Assembly (NCBI RefSeq): GCF_900104685.1
Contig: NZ_LT629755.1
Span: forward strand, 806,001 to 870,000
Source of the DNA: Agromyces flavus
GTDB taxonomy: Bacteria; Actinomycetota; Actinomycetes; Actinomycetales; Microbacteriaceae
Direction of reading: 5' to 3'
DNA: 64,000 nucleotides
The first letter of the stretch is position 1. Each line of letters opens with the position of its first letter. Shown here in pieces: positions 34,718-44,800 of this stretch. The position numbers and the translations under genes were made by a program. The notes beneath the pieces are model-generated. The model was not told the origin of the DNA. It saw only the letters and a list, made by a program, of their open reading frames with translations, and did no database searches.

Positions 34718-35620
34718 ATGACGCGTGGCCCCCGCCGACTCCTCATCGCGGTGAACCCGTACGCCTCGTTCGGGCGCAACCGCTGGGTCGGGCCGGCGGT
34801 GGCCGAGCGCCTGGCCGACGAGGGGTACGAGGTCGCCCTGCTCCGCGAGGAGAACTTCGAACTGCTGCGCCGCGAGACGCAGTCGGCGTTCGAGCAGGGC
34901 ACCGACGGGCTCGTCGTGGTCGGCGGGGACGGCATGGTCTCCATGGGCGTCAACATCCTCGCGCGCACGGGCGTGCCGCTCGGCGTCGTCGGAGCCGGCA
35001 CCGGCAACGACTTCGCACGGGCGCTCGGCCTGCCGCACGAGCAGCCCGAGGCGGGCATCGACGCGCTGGTCGAGGCGTTGAAGCGGCCGCCGCAGACCAT
35101 CGACCTCGGGTTGGTGCATCACGGCGAGCTTCGCACGTGGTTCGCGTGCGTCCTGTCGGCGGGCTTCGACGCGGTGGTCAACGAACGGGCCAACCGGATG
35201 GTGCGACCGCGCGGTCCGAGCCGGTACACGCTCGCGCTGGTCCGCGAACTCGCGACGTTCCGCCCCCGCAGGTACGTCATGACGCTCGACGGGGCCCACC
35301 GCGCGCAGTCCGCGATGCTCGTGTCCATCGCCAACACGCCCTCGCTGGGCGGGGGCATGCGCATCGTGCCGCACGCCGACCTCTCCGACGGGCTGCTCGA
35401 CGTCTTCATCGTGCATCCGCTCTCGCGCCTCGGGCTGATCTCGGTGTTCCCGCGCGTGTTCGCGGGCGAGCACGTCGACCATCCGGCCGTCGAGTTCGTC
35501 CGGGCCCGCCGGGTGCGGCTCGAGGCCGACGGCATCGTCGCGTACGCCGACGGCGAGCGGATCGGGGCATTGCCGATCGAGGTCGAGGTCGTGCCCGGCG
35601 CGTTGTCGGTGTTCGCCTGA
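34718..35620 (+). CDS. Diacylglycerol kinase-family lipid kinase
   Basis: A 300-residue protein with the DAGK catalytic domain: the nucleotide-binding G-G-D-G-M near residue 68 and G-T-G-N-D-F-A-R near residue 93. The C-terminal domain has G-G-G-M-R-I-V-P-H-A-D-L-S-D-G-L-L-D, the usual end of the DgkB/YegS group. It phosphorylates diacylglycerol or a related lipid at the membrane, returning it to phospholipid synthesis. ATG 34718 lies 6 nt after CACAAT, which may be a weak leaderless promoter. Confidence 0.9.
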   Translation: MTRGPRRLLIAVNPYASFGRNRWVGPAVAERLADEGYEVALLREENFELLRRETQSAFEQGTDGLVVVGGDGMVSMGVNILARTGVPLGVVGAGTGNDFARALGLPHEQPEAGIDALVEALKRPPQTIDLGLVHHGELRTWFACVLSAGFDAVVNERANRMVRPRGPSRYTLALVRELATFRPRRYVMTLDGAHRAQSAMLVSIANTPSLGGGMRIVPHADLSDGLLDVFIVHPLSRLGLISVFPRVFAGEHVDHPAVEFVRARRVRLEADGIVAYADGERIGALPIEVEVVPGALSVFA

Positions 35621-35650
35621 CCCGCCCGATCGACGGGCCAGCCGCTCGAT

Positions 35651-35680
35651 TTGGAATGCGCGCAACCCGTATGACATACT
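35651..35680 (+). promoter_or_regulatory. Promoter of tRNA-Glu
   Basis: TTGGAA (35651–35656), 18 bp, CATACT (35675–35680), 17 bp before the tRNA. Confidence 0.6.
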
Positions 35681-35697
35681 CGAACACGTTGCGACGA

Positions 35698-35773
35698 GGC
35701 CCCATCGTTTAGCGGCCTAGGACGCCGCCCTCTCACGGCGGTAGCGCGGGTTCAAATCCCGCTGGGGTCACCA
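35698..35773 (+). tRNA. tRNA-Glu (CTC anticodon)
   Basis: A 76-nt cloverleaf including an encoded CCA. Acceptor arm GGCCCCA (35698–35704) pairs with TGGGGTC (35763–35769). The anticodon stem is CCGCC/GGCGG with loop CTCTCAC and anticodon CTC. The T loop is TTCAAAT, and the discriminator is A. Confidence 0.95.
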
Positions 35774-35780
35774 ACACACC

Positions 35781-35814
35781 GAAACGCCCTCGGCAGTCAT
35801 GCCGGGGGCGTTTC
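35781..35814 (+). terminator. Terminator of tRNA-Glu
   Basis: Long stem GAAACGCCC.CGGCA with TGCCGGGGGCGTTTC and a short loop, ending in TTT. It starts 8 nt after the tRNA. Confidence 0.8.
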
Positions 35815-35855
35815 GTCATGTTCGGCGCGTCGCCGATCGACCGCTAGACTCGTCC

Positions 35856-35979
35856 GAGCGAAGGGGAGTATCCCGCCGGGGTTCGCGCCCCGGGCCACGA
35901 TCGTCAGTACGAGCGCCGCCGATGCCGCTCCGGTCGCGGCGGCGCACCACGGGTGCAGCCGGGAGAGACTTTCGGGCTC
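35856..35979 (+). ncRNA. yybP-ykoY (Mn2+) riboswitch
   Basis: The region carries the conserved blocks of this riboswitch class in order: AAGGGGAGTA (35861–35870), then TCGTCAGTACG (35891–35901) in the first arm, and CCGGGAGAGACT (35959–35970) closing the second arm. P1 forms from GAGCGAAG (35856–35863) with the complementary TTTCGGGCTC (35970–35979). Two GC-rich hairpins fill the arms. The element class is known to bind Mn2+ and commonly precedes TerC-family genes, as here (GTG at 36013). The short distance to the start suggests control of translation or of an early stop. Core motifs are clear; the exact ends are estimated. Confidence 0.8.
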
Positions 35980-36012
35980 CACCGTCCCTGCTCACCCTTC
36001 GAAAGGCGCCTC

Positions 36013-37077
36013 GTGACCCAGCTTCCCCTCTGGTTCGAAGTCGGCTCGCTCATCGTGCTGACCCTCATCCTCGTCGCCGACCTGCTGCTCGTGATCAAGC
36101 GGCCGCACGTGCCGTCGTTCCGCGAGTCGACGCTCTGGGTCGTCTTCTACATCGTGCTCGCGCTCATCTTCGCCGGGCTGATGTTCGTGATCGGCGACGC
36201 CGAGCACGGGGCGCAGTTCCTGGCCGGATGGCTCACCGAGTACAGCCTGTCGATCGACAACCTGTTCGTGTTCGTCATCATCATGGCCAGGTTCGCGGTG
36301 CCGAGGAAGTACCAGCAGGAGGTGCTCATGGTGGGCATCATCCTCGCCCTCGTCCTGCGCGGCATCTTCATCCTGCTGGGGGCGCAGCTCATCGCGAACT
36401 TCAGCTGGATCTTCTACATCTTCGGCGCGTTCCTGCTCTGGACGGCGTTCAACCAGGCCTTCGGCGACCACGAGGACGACGGCAAGGACTCGGCCCTCAT
36501 CCGCGTGCTGCGCCGTCGGCTGCCGATCACGAACGACTACGACGGCATCAAGCTCCGCACCGTGATCAACGGCAAGCGGTTCTTCACGCCCATGCTGATC
36601 GTGTTCGTCGCCATCGGCACGACCGACCTGATCTTCGCGCTCGACTCCATCCCGGCGATCTTCGGCATCACGCAGAGCCCGTTCATCGTCTTCACGGCGA
36701 ACGTGTTCGCCCTGATGGGCCTGCGGCAGCTGTACTTCCTCCTCGGCGGCCTGCTGGAGCGCCTCGAGTACCTCAAGTACGGCATCGCGTTCATCCTCGC
36801 GTTCATCGGCGTGAAGCTCGTGCTCCACGCGATGCACGAGAACGAGCTGGCGTTCATCAACGGCGGCGAGCACATCGAGTGGGCGCCCGACATCTCCACG
36901 TGGACCTCGCTCGCCGTCATCATCGGTGCCATGGCCGTGGCGACCGTCGCGAGCCTCGTCAAGGCGAACCTCGACGCACGCCGCCGCGGCCACACGCTCG
37001 GCGAGGAGATCCCGCACTTCACCGAGGAGGGCGACCGCGCCGAGCGCGCGAGCGACGAGACCTCCGCTCCGCGCTGA
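36013..37077 (+). CDS. TerC-family integral membrane protein (probable Mn2+ exporter)
   Basis: A 354-residue protein with eight or nine helices and the TerC hallmarks: S-I-D-N-L-F-V-F in the third helix and G-T-T-D-L-I-F-A-L-D-S-I-P-A in the second half, whose acidic residues are thought to bind metal. The C-terminal ~40 residues are hydrophilic. GTG 36013 is supported by GAAAGG 6 nt upstream. Together with the upstream Mn2+ riboswitch this points to manganese efflux, probably to protect metalation of exported proteins as described for TerC/YkoY homologues. Confidence 0.9.
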   Translation: MTQLPLWFEVGSLIVLTLILVADLLLVIKRPHVPSFRESTLWVVFYIVLALIFAGLMFVIGDAEHGAQFLAGWLTEYSLSIDNLFVFVIIMARFAVPRKYQQEVLMVGIILALVLRGIFILLGAQLIANFSWIFYIFGAFLLWTAFNQAFGDHEDDGKDSALIRVLRRRLPITNDYDGIKLRTVINGKRFFTPMLIVFVAIGTTDLIFALDSIPAIFGITQSPFIVFTANVFALMGLRQLYFLLGGLLERLEYLKYGIAFILAFIGVKLVLHAMHENELAFINGGEHIEWAPDISTWTSLAVIIGAMAVATVASLVKANLDARRRGHTLGEEIPHFTEEGDRAERASDETSAPR

Positions 37078-37186
37078 GCCTCTCCACAGACGCGGTCGCG
37101 ATGCGCGGCAGGCGCCCGGCGCTTGCTAGCGTTGAGCGACTGCGCCCTCGGCGACGGCCCGAACCCTTCAGAGAGGATCCGATCTC

Positions 37187-38080
37187 GTGACGTCTGATGG
37201 CAGCGGTGTCGTCCCCATCCCGAGCGGTTCGGCGCGCATCGCGCACAGCGCCCGCACGCACGTGGGCAACGTCCGCTCGGTGAACGAGGATGCGCTGCTC
37301 GCGCACGCTCCGGTCTACGTGGTCGCCGACGGCATGGGCGGCCATGCTCGTGGCGATGCGGCGAGTCGGGCCGTGGTCGACACGTTCACGCGTCACCTCG
37401 ACACCGGACGGCCGTCGACGCCCGAGCAGGTACTCGATGCCATCCACAGCTCCAACGAGGTGGTCCGGGCGCTCTCGGCCGACGGCGACGAGGGAACGGC
37501 GGTCGCCGGCACCACGGTGGCCGGGGTGGTGCTGGTCGACGCCGGTGAGGGTCGCGGTCTGCACTGGATGGTCTTCAACGTCGGCGACTCGCGCGTCTAC
37601 GCGTGGGACGGCCGGAGGCTCGATCAGGTCACGGTCGATCATTCGGCGGTGCAGGAGCTCGTCGACGCCGGCCTGATCAGCAGCGATGACGCCGAGCGTC
37701 ATCCCGACCGCAACGTCATCACGCGCGCGATCGGCGCCGACGACGTCGTCGAGCCCGACGTGTGGCTCATCCCCGCGGCCGGGCGCCAGGTGTTCCTGAT
37801 CTGCTCCGACGGACTCTCGAAGGAGGTGGGCGACGAGCGCATCGCGCAGATCCTCGCGGGTCACGCGATGCACGCCGCGGGTCTCGCGGGCGAGCTCATC
37901 GAGGTCGCCCTCGCGGCGGGGGCGCGCGACAACGTGACGGCCGTGGTCGTCGAGTCCGATCTCGGCGGCGAGTCCGACGACGGCGGCGCGACGCGCGATC
38001 GCGACGCGGCGCTGCCCGCCGAGGTCGAGCAGACCAGGCCGAGGGGAACGGGGGACCAGGGTGGCGGAGTACCTGCCTGA
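37187..38080 (+). CDS. PP2C-family Ser/Thr protein phosphatase
   Basis: A 297-residue cytoplasmic phosphatase. PP2C metal and catalytic motifs are all present: A-D-G-M-G-G-H, G-D-S-R-V-Y, C-S-D-G-L-S-K and D-N-V-T-A-V. The last ~35 residues are disordered and charged. AGAGAGGATC precedes GTG 37187. It opens a cluster with a Ser/Thr kinase and three FHA proteins and would reverse their phosphorylation. A TAGCGT -10-like element near 37128 could start the transcript. Confidence 0.92.
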   Translation: MTSDGSGVVPIPSGSARIAHSARTHVGNVRSVNEDALLAHAPVYVVADGMGGHARGDAASRAVVDTFTRHLDTGRPSTPEQVLDAIHSSNEVVRALSADGDEGTAVAGTTVAGVVLVDAGEGRGLHWMVFNVGDSRVYAWDGRRLDQVTVDHSAVQELVDAGLISSDDAERHPDRNVITRAIGADDVVEPDVWLIPAAGRQVFLICSDGLSKEVGDERIAQILAGHAMHAAGLAGELIEVALAAGARDNVTAVVVESDLGGESDDGGATRDRDAALPAEVEQTRPRGTGDQGGGVPA

Positions 38081-39248
38081 CGACCGGGGGCGCTGGCTCG
38101 TCGCCGTTCGCGGTGATGCGCTGCTGATGCTGCCGGCCGAGCGCCGCGACGATGTCGTGGCCCTGTGGGCGGGCCTCGACGCCCCGGATGCCGCGGCTCG
38201 CGTGATCGACCGACTGGCGGGTGGCGGCGTGACCGCCACGCCGAGCTTCGCGCTCGTCGTCCGCGAGCGCGCCGACGGTTCCGCGCGTGCCGTGGTACGC
38301 GGTCCGCTCACCGTGCGACTCGGCGAGGTCGACGTGTCCGGCGCGCAGGTGTCCACATGGCAGGAGCGCGTCGGCGACGCGTCTCGCGTGCACGTGTCGG
38401 CCGACGGGGTCGGCGACACGGCGCGCGAGGCCTCCGCGGCGGCGCGCCTTCCCCTCGTTTCCGGGATCGTGGCCGCCGCCGCGATCGACTGGTCGGTATC
38501 TGCGTCGCCGGCACCGACCGACCCGGCCCTGGTCGGGTCGGCGGAGGCCGGCGAACCGGTCGCGCCGGTCACGGCGCCCGTCGAAGCCGAACGGCCCGAC
38601 GAGCGCACCATGGTGCCCGAGGACACGGTCGTGGGGTTCTCGCGCACCGAGCGACCGCGCATCCCGCGCGGCCCCGCCCCCGCCGAGTCCGCCGTGCCGA
38701 CGACGGTGATCGTGCCGCCCCCGGGAATCGCCGTGGACGCCTCCGCCGCGCCGCCGGCGATCTCGTCTCCGTCGTCGGCCATCGTCGCACCGACCGCGCT
38801 CGGCGACCACGACGGGCTCACGGTCGCCAGCGCCGACATCCGTCGCCTCCGCGAGGAACGCCGCCGCGATGACCCCGCCGCACGTGCGTCCGACGCGCCC
38901 GACGCCGCGGCCGCGCTCGCACTCAGGCTGCCCGACGGGTCCATCGAGCCCATCGTCGGCGAGCTCGTGCTCGGACGCGCGCCCGTCATCGGCCGGGTGA
39001 CCGGGTCGCGGATGCCCCGTCCGGTCGTGATCGGCGCCGGCGATCCCGACATCTCGCGCACCCACCTGCGCGTCGCCGTCGAGGGCGGCACGGCCGTCGT
39101 CACCGACCTCGAGTCCCGCAACGGCACGCACATCGTCGCGCCCGGTCAGGCACCCCTGCGCCTCCGTCCGGCGGAGTCGACCCCGGTGCTGCCCGACACG
39201 GTCATCGACCTCGGCGGGGGATGGACCATCCAGGTGGTGGTGCGCTGA
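38061..39248 (+). CDS. FHA-domain protein, first of three in the cluster
   Basis: A 395-residue protein with an N-terminal domain of about 110 residues (no family recognised) and a Pro/Ala-rich linker of about 170. A C-terminal FHA domain (about 295–395) has the phosphothreonine-binding pattern G-R-A-P, I-S-R-T-H-L-R-V and S-R-N-G-T. It overlaps the phosphatase gene by 20 bp and the kinase gene by 1 bp, so all three are translated together. It probably docks on the neighbouring kinase after phosphorylation. Confidence 0.88.
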   Translation: MAEYLPDDRGRWLVAVRGDALLMLPAERRDDVVALWAGLDAPDAAARVIDRLAGGGVTATPSFALVVRERADGSARAVVRGPLTVRLGEVDVSGAQVSTWQERVGDASRVHVSADGVGDTAREASAAARLPLVSGIVAAAAIDWSVSASPAPTDPALVGSAEAGEPVAPVTAPVEAERPDERTMVPEDTVVGFSRTERPRIPRGPAPAESAVPTTVIVPPPGIAVDASAAPPAISSPSSAIVAPTALGDHDGLTVASADIRRLREERRRDDPAARASDAPDAAAALALRLPDGSIEPIVGELVLGRAPVIGRVTGSRMPRPVVIGAGDPDISRTHLRVAVEGGTAVVTDLESRNGTHIVAPGQAPLRLRPAESTPVLPDTVIDLGGGWTIQVVVR

Positions 39249-40927
39249 TGCGCCGCACGCCGTCATCGCCGCCCGACCTGCCCGGCTACACGCCGCTCGG
39301 CCTGCTCGGGTCCGGCGGCTTCGCCGACGTCTTCCTCTACGAGCAGCGACTGCCGCGACGCAAGGTCGCCGTGAAGGTGCTCCTGGCCGACGACATCGAC
39401 GCGAGCACGCGGGCGCAGTTCGTCGCCGAGGCCAACCTGATGGCGCGCCTCTCGGCGCACCCGTTCATCGTCACGATCTTCCATGCCGACGTGTCCGCCG
39501 ACGGTCGACCGTACTTCGTCATGGAGTACTGCTCGGGCCCGAGCCTCTCCGAACGGTACAAGCGGCAGCCGCTCAGCGTCGAGGATGCGCTGCGCACCGG
39601 CATCCGCCTCTGCGGCGCCGTGGCCACCGCCCACGCCGCCGGCATCCTGCACCGCGACATCAAGCCCGCGAACGTGCTCACCAACGACTACGGCTGGCCG
39701 GCGCTGAGCGACTTCGGCATCTCGTCCGACCTCGAGGGCGACCTGCCGGTGCACACCGTGTCGTTCCTGGCCGACCCTGCCGCGACGGGCTCCGGCACGG
39801 GCTCCGACCGAGCCGCGGTCGGCATGAGCGTGCCGTGGTCGCCTCCCGAGCTGTTCGAGGACGACCCGCGACCCGATACGCGCAGCGACGTCTTCGCGCT
39901 GGCGGCGACCGTGCACACGCTCCTCGCGGGGCGCACGCCGTTCGAGATCCCGGGCCGCTCCAACGGGCCGCTCGACCTGATCGGACGGATCGAGCGCGGC
40001 CGCATCACGCCCGTCGGTCGCGACGACGTGCCGGCGAGCCTCGAGACGGTCCTCGCGACCGGAATGGCCGTGCGGCGCGAGGATCGCTACCAGAGCGCGG
40101 TCGAGTTCGGACGCGCCCTGCAGCGCATCGAGCTCGAGCTCGGATACTCGGTCACGGGCATCGAGGTGCCGAGCCTGCCGGGCGCCTCGCCGGCCGCCGA
40201 GCCGCGCGGTGCGGCACCCACCGGCGGCGACGCCGACGGCGACGGAGAGGCGGCGACGCGGGCGCGATCGGTGCGCGTCGTGCACGCCGATGCACCGCCG
40301 GCGTCGGTCACGCCACCGACCCCGGATGCCGCGCAGGTGCAGGCGCTCGGCGACGACGTGACGCGCGCGCGCAGCGTCCGCCAGGTCGACGCCCAGGCGC
40401 CTGCCGCGTCGACCGCCGTGGTCGACGATGGCACGGTGCTGCGTGGTGGCGCGGGCGCGATGACCCGCGAGTCGACGACGACGGAGACGCCCGCTCCGCC
40501 CGCCCCGTCCGGCCGCCGCAGGGGCGTCGTGATCGCGATCGCCGCCGCCGCGTCGGCCGCGCTGCTCGTCGCGATCGGCGCCGCGGTCGCGCTCGGTGGT
40601 GCGCTCGGCGGACCGGGCGGCGAGGAGCCCGCTCCGACCGACGCGCCATCCCAGGATGCCGTCATCGCGGCGCGGGTGCCCGCGCCCGAGGTGGCCGACG
40701 GGGTGCGCGCCGCCGATGGGAGTGTCGTGTTCGCCGTCACGCACGCCGACGCCGAGGAGGGCGACCGCTACCGATGGCACCGCGCCGACGGCTCCGGGGC
40801 GACGGCCGTGGCGACCGGACCCGAGATCGTCGTCGAGGGCGTCGCCGGCGGCGCGACCGTGTGCATCGAGGTGCAGGTCCAGCGGGGCAGCAAGACGTCC
40901 GAGCCGGTCACGGGGTGCTCGTCATGA
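39248..40927 (+). CDS. Membrane Ser/Thr protein kinase (PknB-like)
   Basis: A 559-residue protein. The kinase domain spans about 14–290, with glycine loop L-G-S-G-G-F-A-D-V (20–28), ATP lysine K43, catalytic H-R-D-I-K-P-A-N (Asp 137) and D-F-G (Asp 155). An S/T-rich cytoplasmic linker leads to one membrane helix (about 426–452). The outer part is only about 100 residues with a fibronectin-like fold, not the PASTA repeats of PknB. Its substrates probably include the FHA proteins of this cluster. ATG 39248 overlaps the previous stop as TGATG. Confidence 0.93.
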   Translation: MRRTPSSPPDLPGYTPLGLLGSGGFADVFLYEQRLPRRKVAVKVLLADDIDASTRAQFVAEANLMARLSAHPFIVTIFHADVSADGRPYFVMEYCSGPSLSERYKRQPLSVEDALRTGIRLCGAVATAHAAGILHRDIKPANVLTNDYGWPALSDFGISSDLEGDLPVHTVSFLADPAATGSGTGSDRAAVGMSVPWSPPELFEDDPRPDTRSDVFALAATVHTLLAGRTPFEIPGRSNGPLDLIGRIERGRITPVGRDDVPASLETVLATGMAVRREDRYQSAVEFGRALQRIELELGYSVTGIEVPSLPGASPAAEPRGAAPTGGDADGDGEAATRARSVRVVHADAPPASVTPPTPDAAQVQALGDDVTRARSVRQVDAQAPAASTAVVDDGTVLRGGAGAMTRESTTTETPAPPAPSGRRRGVVIAIAAAASAALLVAIGAAVALGGALGGPGGEEPAPTDAPSQDAVIAARVPAPEVADGVRAADGSVVFAVTHADAEEGDRYRWHRADGSGATAVATGPEIVVEGVAGGATVCIEVQVQRGSKTSEPVTGCSS

Positions 40928-41640
40928 GGCCGCTCCGTGTCGAGTACTGCGGCGAGTGGTACACCGTCGAGGCCGATCGCACGTTCACGATCGGCCGCGA
41001 ATCCGATCTCACGATCGACGACAACCCCTACCTGCACCGCACCTTCCTCACCCTCTCGAGCGAGTTCGGGCTCTGGTGGCTCTCGAACGTCGGCCAGCTC
41101 CTATCGGCGACGGTCTCGGATGCCACGGGCAGCGTCCAGGCCTGGGTCGCTCCCGGCGCGAAGCTGCCGCTCGTGTTCCAGGCCGTGCACGTCATGTTCA
41201 GTGCGGGCGCGACGACCTACGACTTCACCATCCACGCCGAGGAGGACTTCTACAACACCTCGCTCACCGCCGCGCCCGCCGACGGCGGCACCACGATCCT
41301 GCCGGTGACCCTCACGACCAGCCAGCGACAGCTCGTCGTCGCGCTCGCCGAGCACGTGCTGTCGCAGCCCTCGGCCGGGCGTGCGACCGTACCCTCCTCG
41401 GCCGAGGCCGCGGCACGCCTCGGCTGGAGCATGACGACGTTCAACCGCAAGCTCGACAACGTGTGCGAGAAGCTCGACAAGATCGGCGTCGACGGCCTGC
41501 GCGGCGGTCGCGGCAAGCTCGCGGTCAACCGCCGTGCGCGGCTCGTGGAGTACGCCGTGGCGACGCGGCTGGTCAGCACCGACGACCTCGTGCTGCTCGA
41601 CGGCGACGGCTCCGACGGCGGTCGGCCGACCTCCGCCTGA
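40924..41640 (+). CDS. FHA–helix-turn-helix protein
   Basis: A 238-residue protein with an N-terminal FHA-like domain (residues 1–100: T-I-G-R-E-S-D-L-T-I-D-D-N at 17–29, but the usual S-R-x-H is N-P-Y-L-H-R). A region of about 90 residues follows with a helix-turn-helix (A-A-R-L-G-W-S-M-T-T-F-N-R-K-L-D) of the kind used to bind DNA. It overlaps the kinase gene by 4 bp (ATGA). A phosphorylation-controlled transcription factor for the cluster is the likely role, and a palindrome ahead of the next gene at 41696–41709 is a candidate site. Confidence 0.75.
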   Translation: MRPLRVEYCGEWYTVEADRTFTIGRESDLTIDDNPYLHRTFLTLSSEFGLWWLSNVGQLLSATVSDATGSVQAWVAPGAKLPLVFQAVHVMFSAGATTYDFTIHAEEDFYNTSLTAAPADGGTTILPVTLTTSQRQLVVALAEHVLSQPSAGRATVPSSAEAAARLGWSMTTFNRKLDNVCEKLDKIGVDGLRGGRGKLAVNRRARLVEYAVATRLVSTDDLVLLDGDGSDGGRPTSA

Positions 41641-41695
41641 CCGGAACCGAGGGCGGAGGCCGCTCTCCGATTCATGCATTCCGATGGGCAGGAGT

Positions 41696-41730
41696 CCCCA
41701 TTTCTGGGGTTCGCGCGACCGTGTTAGCGT
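41696..41730 (+). promoter_or_regulatory. Palindrome and -10 box ahead of the giant surface-protein gene
   Basis: CCCCA-TTTC-TGGGG (41696–41709) is followed 15 bp later by TAGCGT (41725–41730), a -10 fit; the palindrome covers the -35 position. It is the only sizeable gap (162 bp) in the cluster, so it probably holds a regulated internal promoter. Confidence 0.5.
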
Positions 41731-41802
41731 GATGCCCGGCCCGCCGGTCTCGGCGGCGCCATCCGACGCCCTACCGACGGACGGCACCCGGGGGAGACGA
41801 GC

Positions 41803-44800
41803 TTGGTCACGTTGAGGTCCTGGGTGCGCTCGCGCCGGAACGTCGCCTCCGCGACCGCCCTCGCCGTGCTCGCCGGGGTGCCGATCGGCATCGCCGTGAT
41901 CCACCAGGGGTTCCCGGTCACCGACCCCGACCTGCGCGCCCGCGAGGTGTGGGTCACCAACGCCGAGGAACTGCTCGCAGGCCGGCTCAACCGGCAGATC
42001 GAGGAGCTCGACGCGGCCGTGGCCACGGCGACGAACGAGATCGACGTGTTCCAGGACGGCGAGGACGCGTTCCTGTTCGATCCGAGCGTGGGATCGGTCG
42101 AGCGGATCGACCCGTCGTTCACGACGCTCGTGCAGCGTATCGACGTGCCGCCGGCGTCGTCGCTCGCCTACGGCGGAGACATCCTGGCCGTGCTCTCGCC
42201 CGAGGGCGAGCTCTGGCGCGTGCCCGCCGCGGCCGAGCTCTCGTTCGACTACCGCGGCACCGACCCCATCGCGAAGCTCGGCGACGACGCCGAGGTCGCG
42301 GTGAGCGCGACCGGAACGATCTTCGCCACCTCGCCCGGCGACGGCGAGCTCATCGCCCTGAAGAAGGACGCGATGGAACCCGAGGTTCGCGAGCTCGCCG
42401 AGGTGGGCCGGCACCAGATCGCCGCGGTCGGCGAGCGCGCGGTCGTCTTCGACGTCGAGGGCAACGCGGTCCTCGTCGACGGGCGGCGGATCGAACTGCC
42501 CGAAGCGGCGCTGCGACTCCAGCAGTCCGGACCCGAGCGCGACCGGGTGGTGCTCGCGACCGCGACCGACCTGCTCGACGTGCCGCTCGGCGGCGGCGAG
42601 ATCCTCACCATTCCCAGTGGCGCCGAGGTCGCCGCCGAGAGCCCAGACGAGGTCGCGGCGCCCGTGCGACTCGGGTCCTGCGTCCACGGCGCGTGGGCCG
42701 CCGGCCAGCGGTACGTCGCCGCATGCGACGGACAGGAGCCGGAGTCCGTGGCGATCGAGCAGCCGACCGCGGGATCCCGCCTCGAGTTCCGTGTCAACCG
42801 CGACGTGATCGTCCTGAACGACCTCACCAACGGCAACTCCTGGCTCGTCGACTCCGATCTGCGGCTCGTCGACAACTGGGAGGAGGTCACCCCGCCCGAG
42901 GAGAGCGACGAACTCGAGGGCGACGAGAAGTCGGCGCAGCAGACCTTCGAGGACACGCTGGCGGAGCGGACCGACGTCAATCGGCCGCCCGTCGCGCGCG
43001 ACGACGACTACGGGGTGCGCCCCGGGCGCACCACGGTGCTCGAGGTGCTCGAGAACGACACCGACCCCGACGGCGACGTGCTCACGATCGCCTCCACGTC
43101 CGAGGTGTCGTCCGCCTCGGGTGGGCTCGAGCTGATCGACGGCGGCCGCGCGCTCCAGTTCTCGCCGGCCGAGGGCGCGGCGGGCAGCGTGTCGTTCCGG
43201 TACGGCGTCGACGACGGTCGCGGCGGCGTGTCCGAGGCCGCGGTGAACGTGCGGATCGTCCCGCAGAGCGAGAACGCCGCCCCGGCCTCGATGCGAAGCG
43301 GCGCGATCAGCGTCGAGCAGGGCCAGAAGATCTCGTACAACGTCCTCGCCGACTGGAACGATCCCGACGGCGACGACCTCTACCTCGTGAACGCCTCGCC
43401 GACCGGCGGCGACACTGTGCGGTCGAGCCCCGACGGGTACGTGACCTTCGAGCACCGGTCGGCCGAGCTCGGCACCAAGGAAGTCCAGTTCACCGTCTCC
43501 GACGGGCAGACGACGGCGGCCGGCACGCTGACCGTCGAGGTGAAGCCGACGGGCACGCTGAATCCGATCGGCACGCCCGATTTCGCGCGCGTCTTCGTCG
43601 GCGAGACCCAGCTCATCGAGCCCCTTGCGAACGACCTGTCTCCCTCCGGCGCCGGGCTCGAACTGCTGGCCGTCGCCGAGGTCCCGGATGACGCGCTCGT
43701 CACCCCCAACCCCGAGCGCGGCACGATCGCCTTCGCGGCGCAGGCGCCCGGCGAGTACGTGTTCCTCTACGACGTCGGCGCCGGCGCGTCGGTGAGCAAG
43801 GGGCTCGTCCGCGTGCAGGCCGTCGAGAAGCCGGCGGAATCGCCGCCGCCCATCGCGGTCAAGGACACGGCGTACCTGCGTGCCGGCGAACCGCTCACCG
43901 TCCCGGTGCTCGCCAACGACGTCTCGCCGTCGGGACGGGTGCTGGCGGTGCAGTCGATCGACGACGCCGATGCCGAGGGACTCGTCTCGGTCGAGATCCT
44001 GACGAACACGGTGCTGCGCATCACCGCGTCCCAGGCGGTCGACACCCAGCTCCAGGTGGCGTACACGGTCTCCGACGGCGTGAACTCGTCGACGGCGACC
44101 GTGACGGTCGTGCCCGTTCCGCCGCTCGTGAAGCACCAGCCGCCCGTCGCCGTCGACGACGGCGCGATCGTGCGAGCGGGCGACATCGTGACCGTGCCGG
44201 TGCTCGAGAACGACTACCACCCCGATGCGGCCAAGCTGCACGTGCAGCCCGACCTCGTCGAGGTGGAGGCACCCGACGGCCTCGCCTTCGTGGACGGCGA
44301 CACGGTGCGGTTCCAGGCGCCCGAGGAGCCCGGCGTCTACAGCGCCGTGTACACCGTCGGCGACGACTACGAACAATCGGCTCGCGCCGCCGTCCGGTTC
44401 ACGGTCGTCGCGAAGGACGCGGGTGAGAACCGCGCGCCCCTGCCCACGCCGCTCACCTCGCGCACGTTCGCGGGCTCGGCGGTGAAGATCGACGTGCCGC
44501 TCGACCAGCTCGATCCCGACGGCGACTCGGTGACCCTCGCGGGCATCGACGCCGCTCCCGAACTCGGTCGCGTCATCGAGCGGACGAGCACGTCGATCAC
44601 CTACGAGGCGCTGACGGGCTCCGCGGGCACCGACGAGTTCACCTACGAGGTGCGCGACACCTTCGGGGCGACGGCGACCGGCACCATCCGCATCGGAGTC
44701 ATCCCGCGCCCCGAGGTGCAGCTGCCTCCCAAGGCGGTCGACGACACGATCGAGATGAAGCCCGGCCGCACCGCGTCGGTCGAGGTGCTCCTGAACGACT

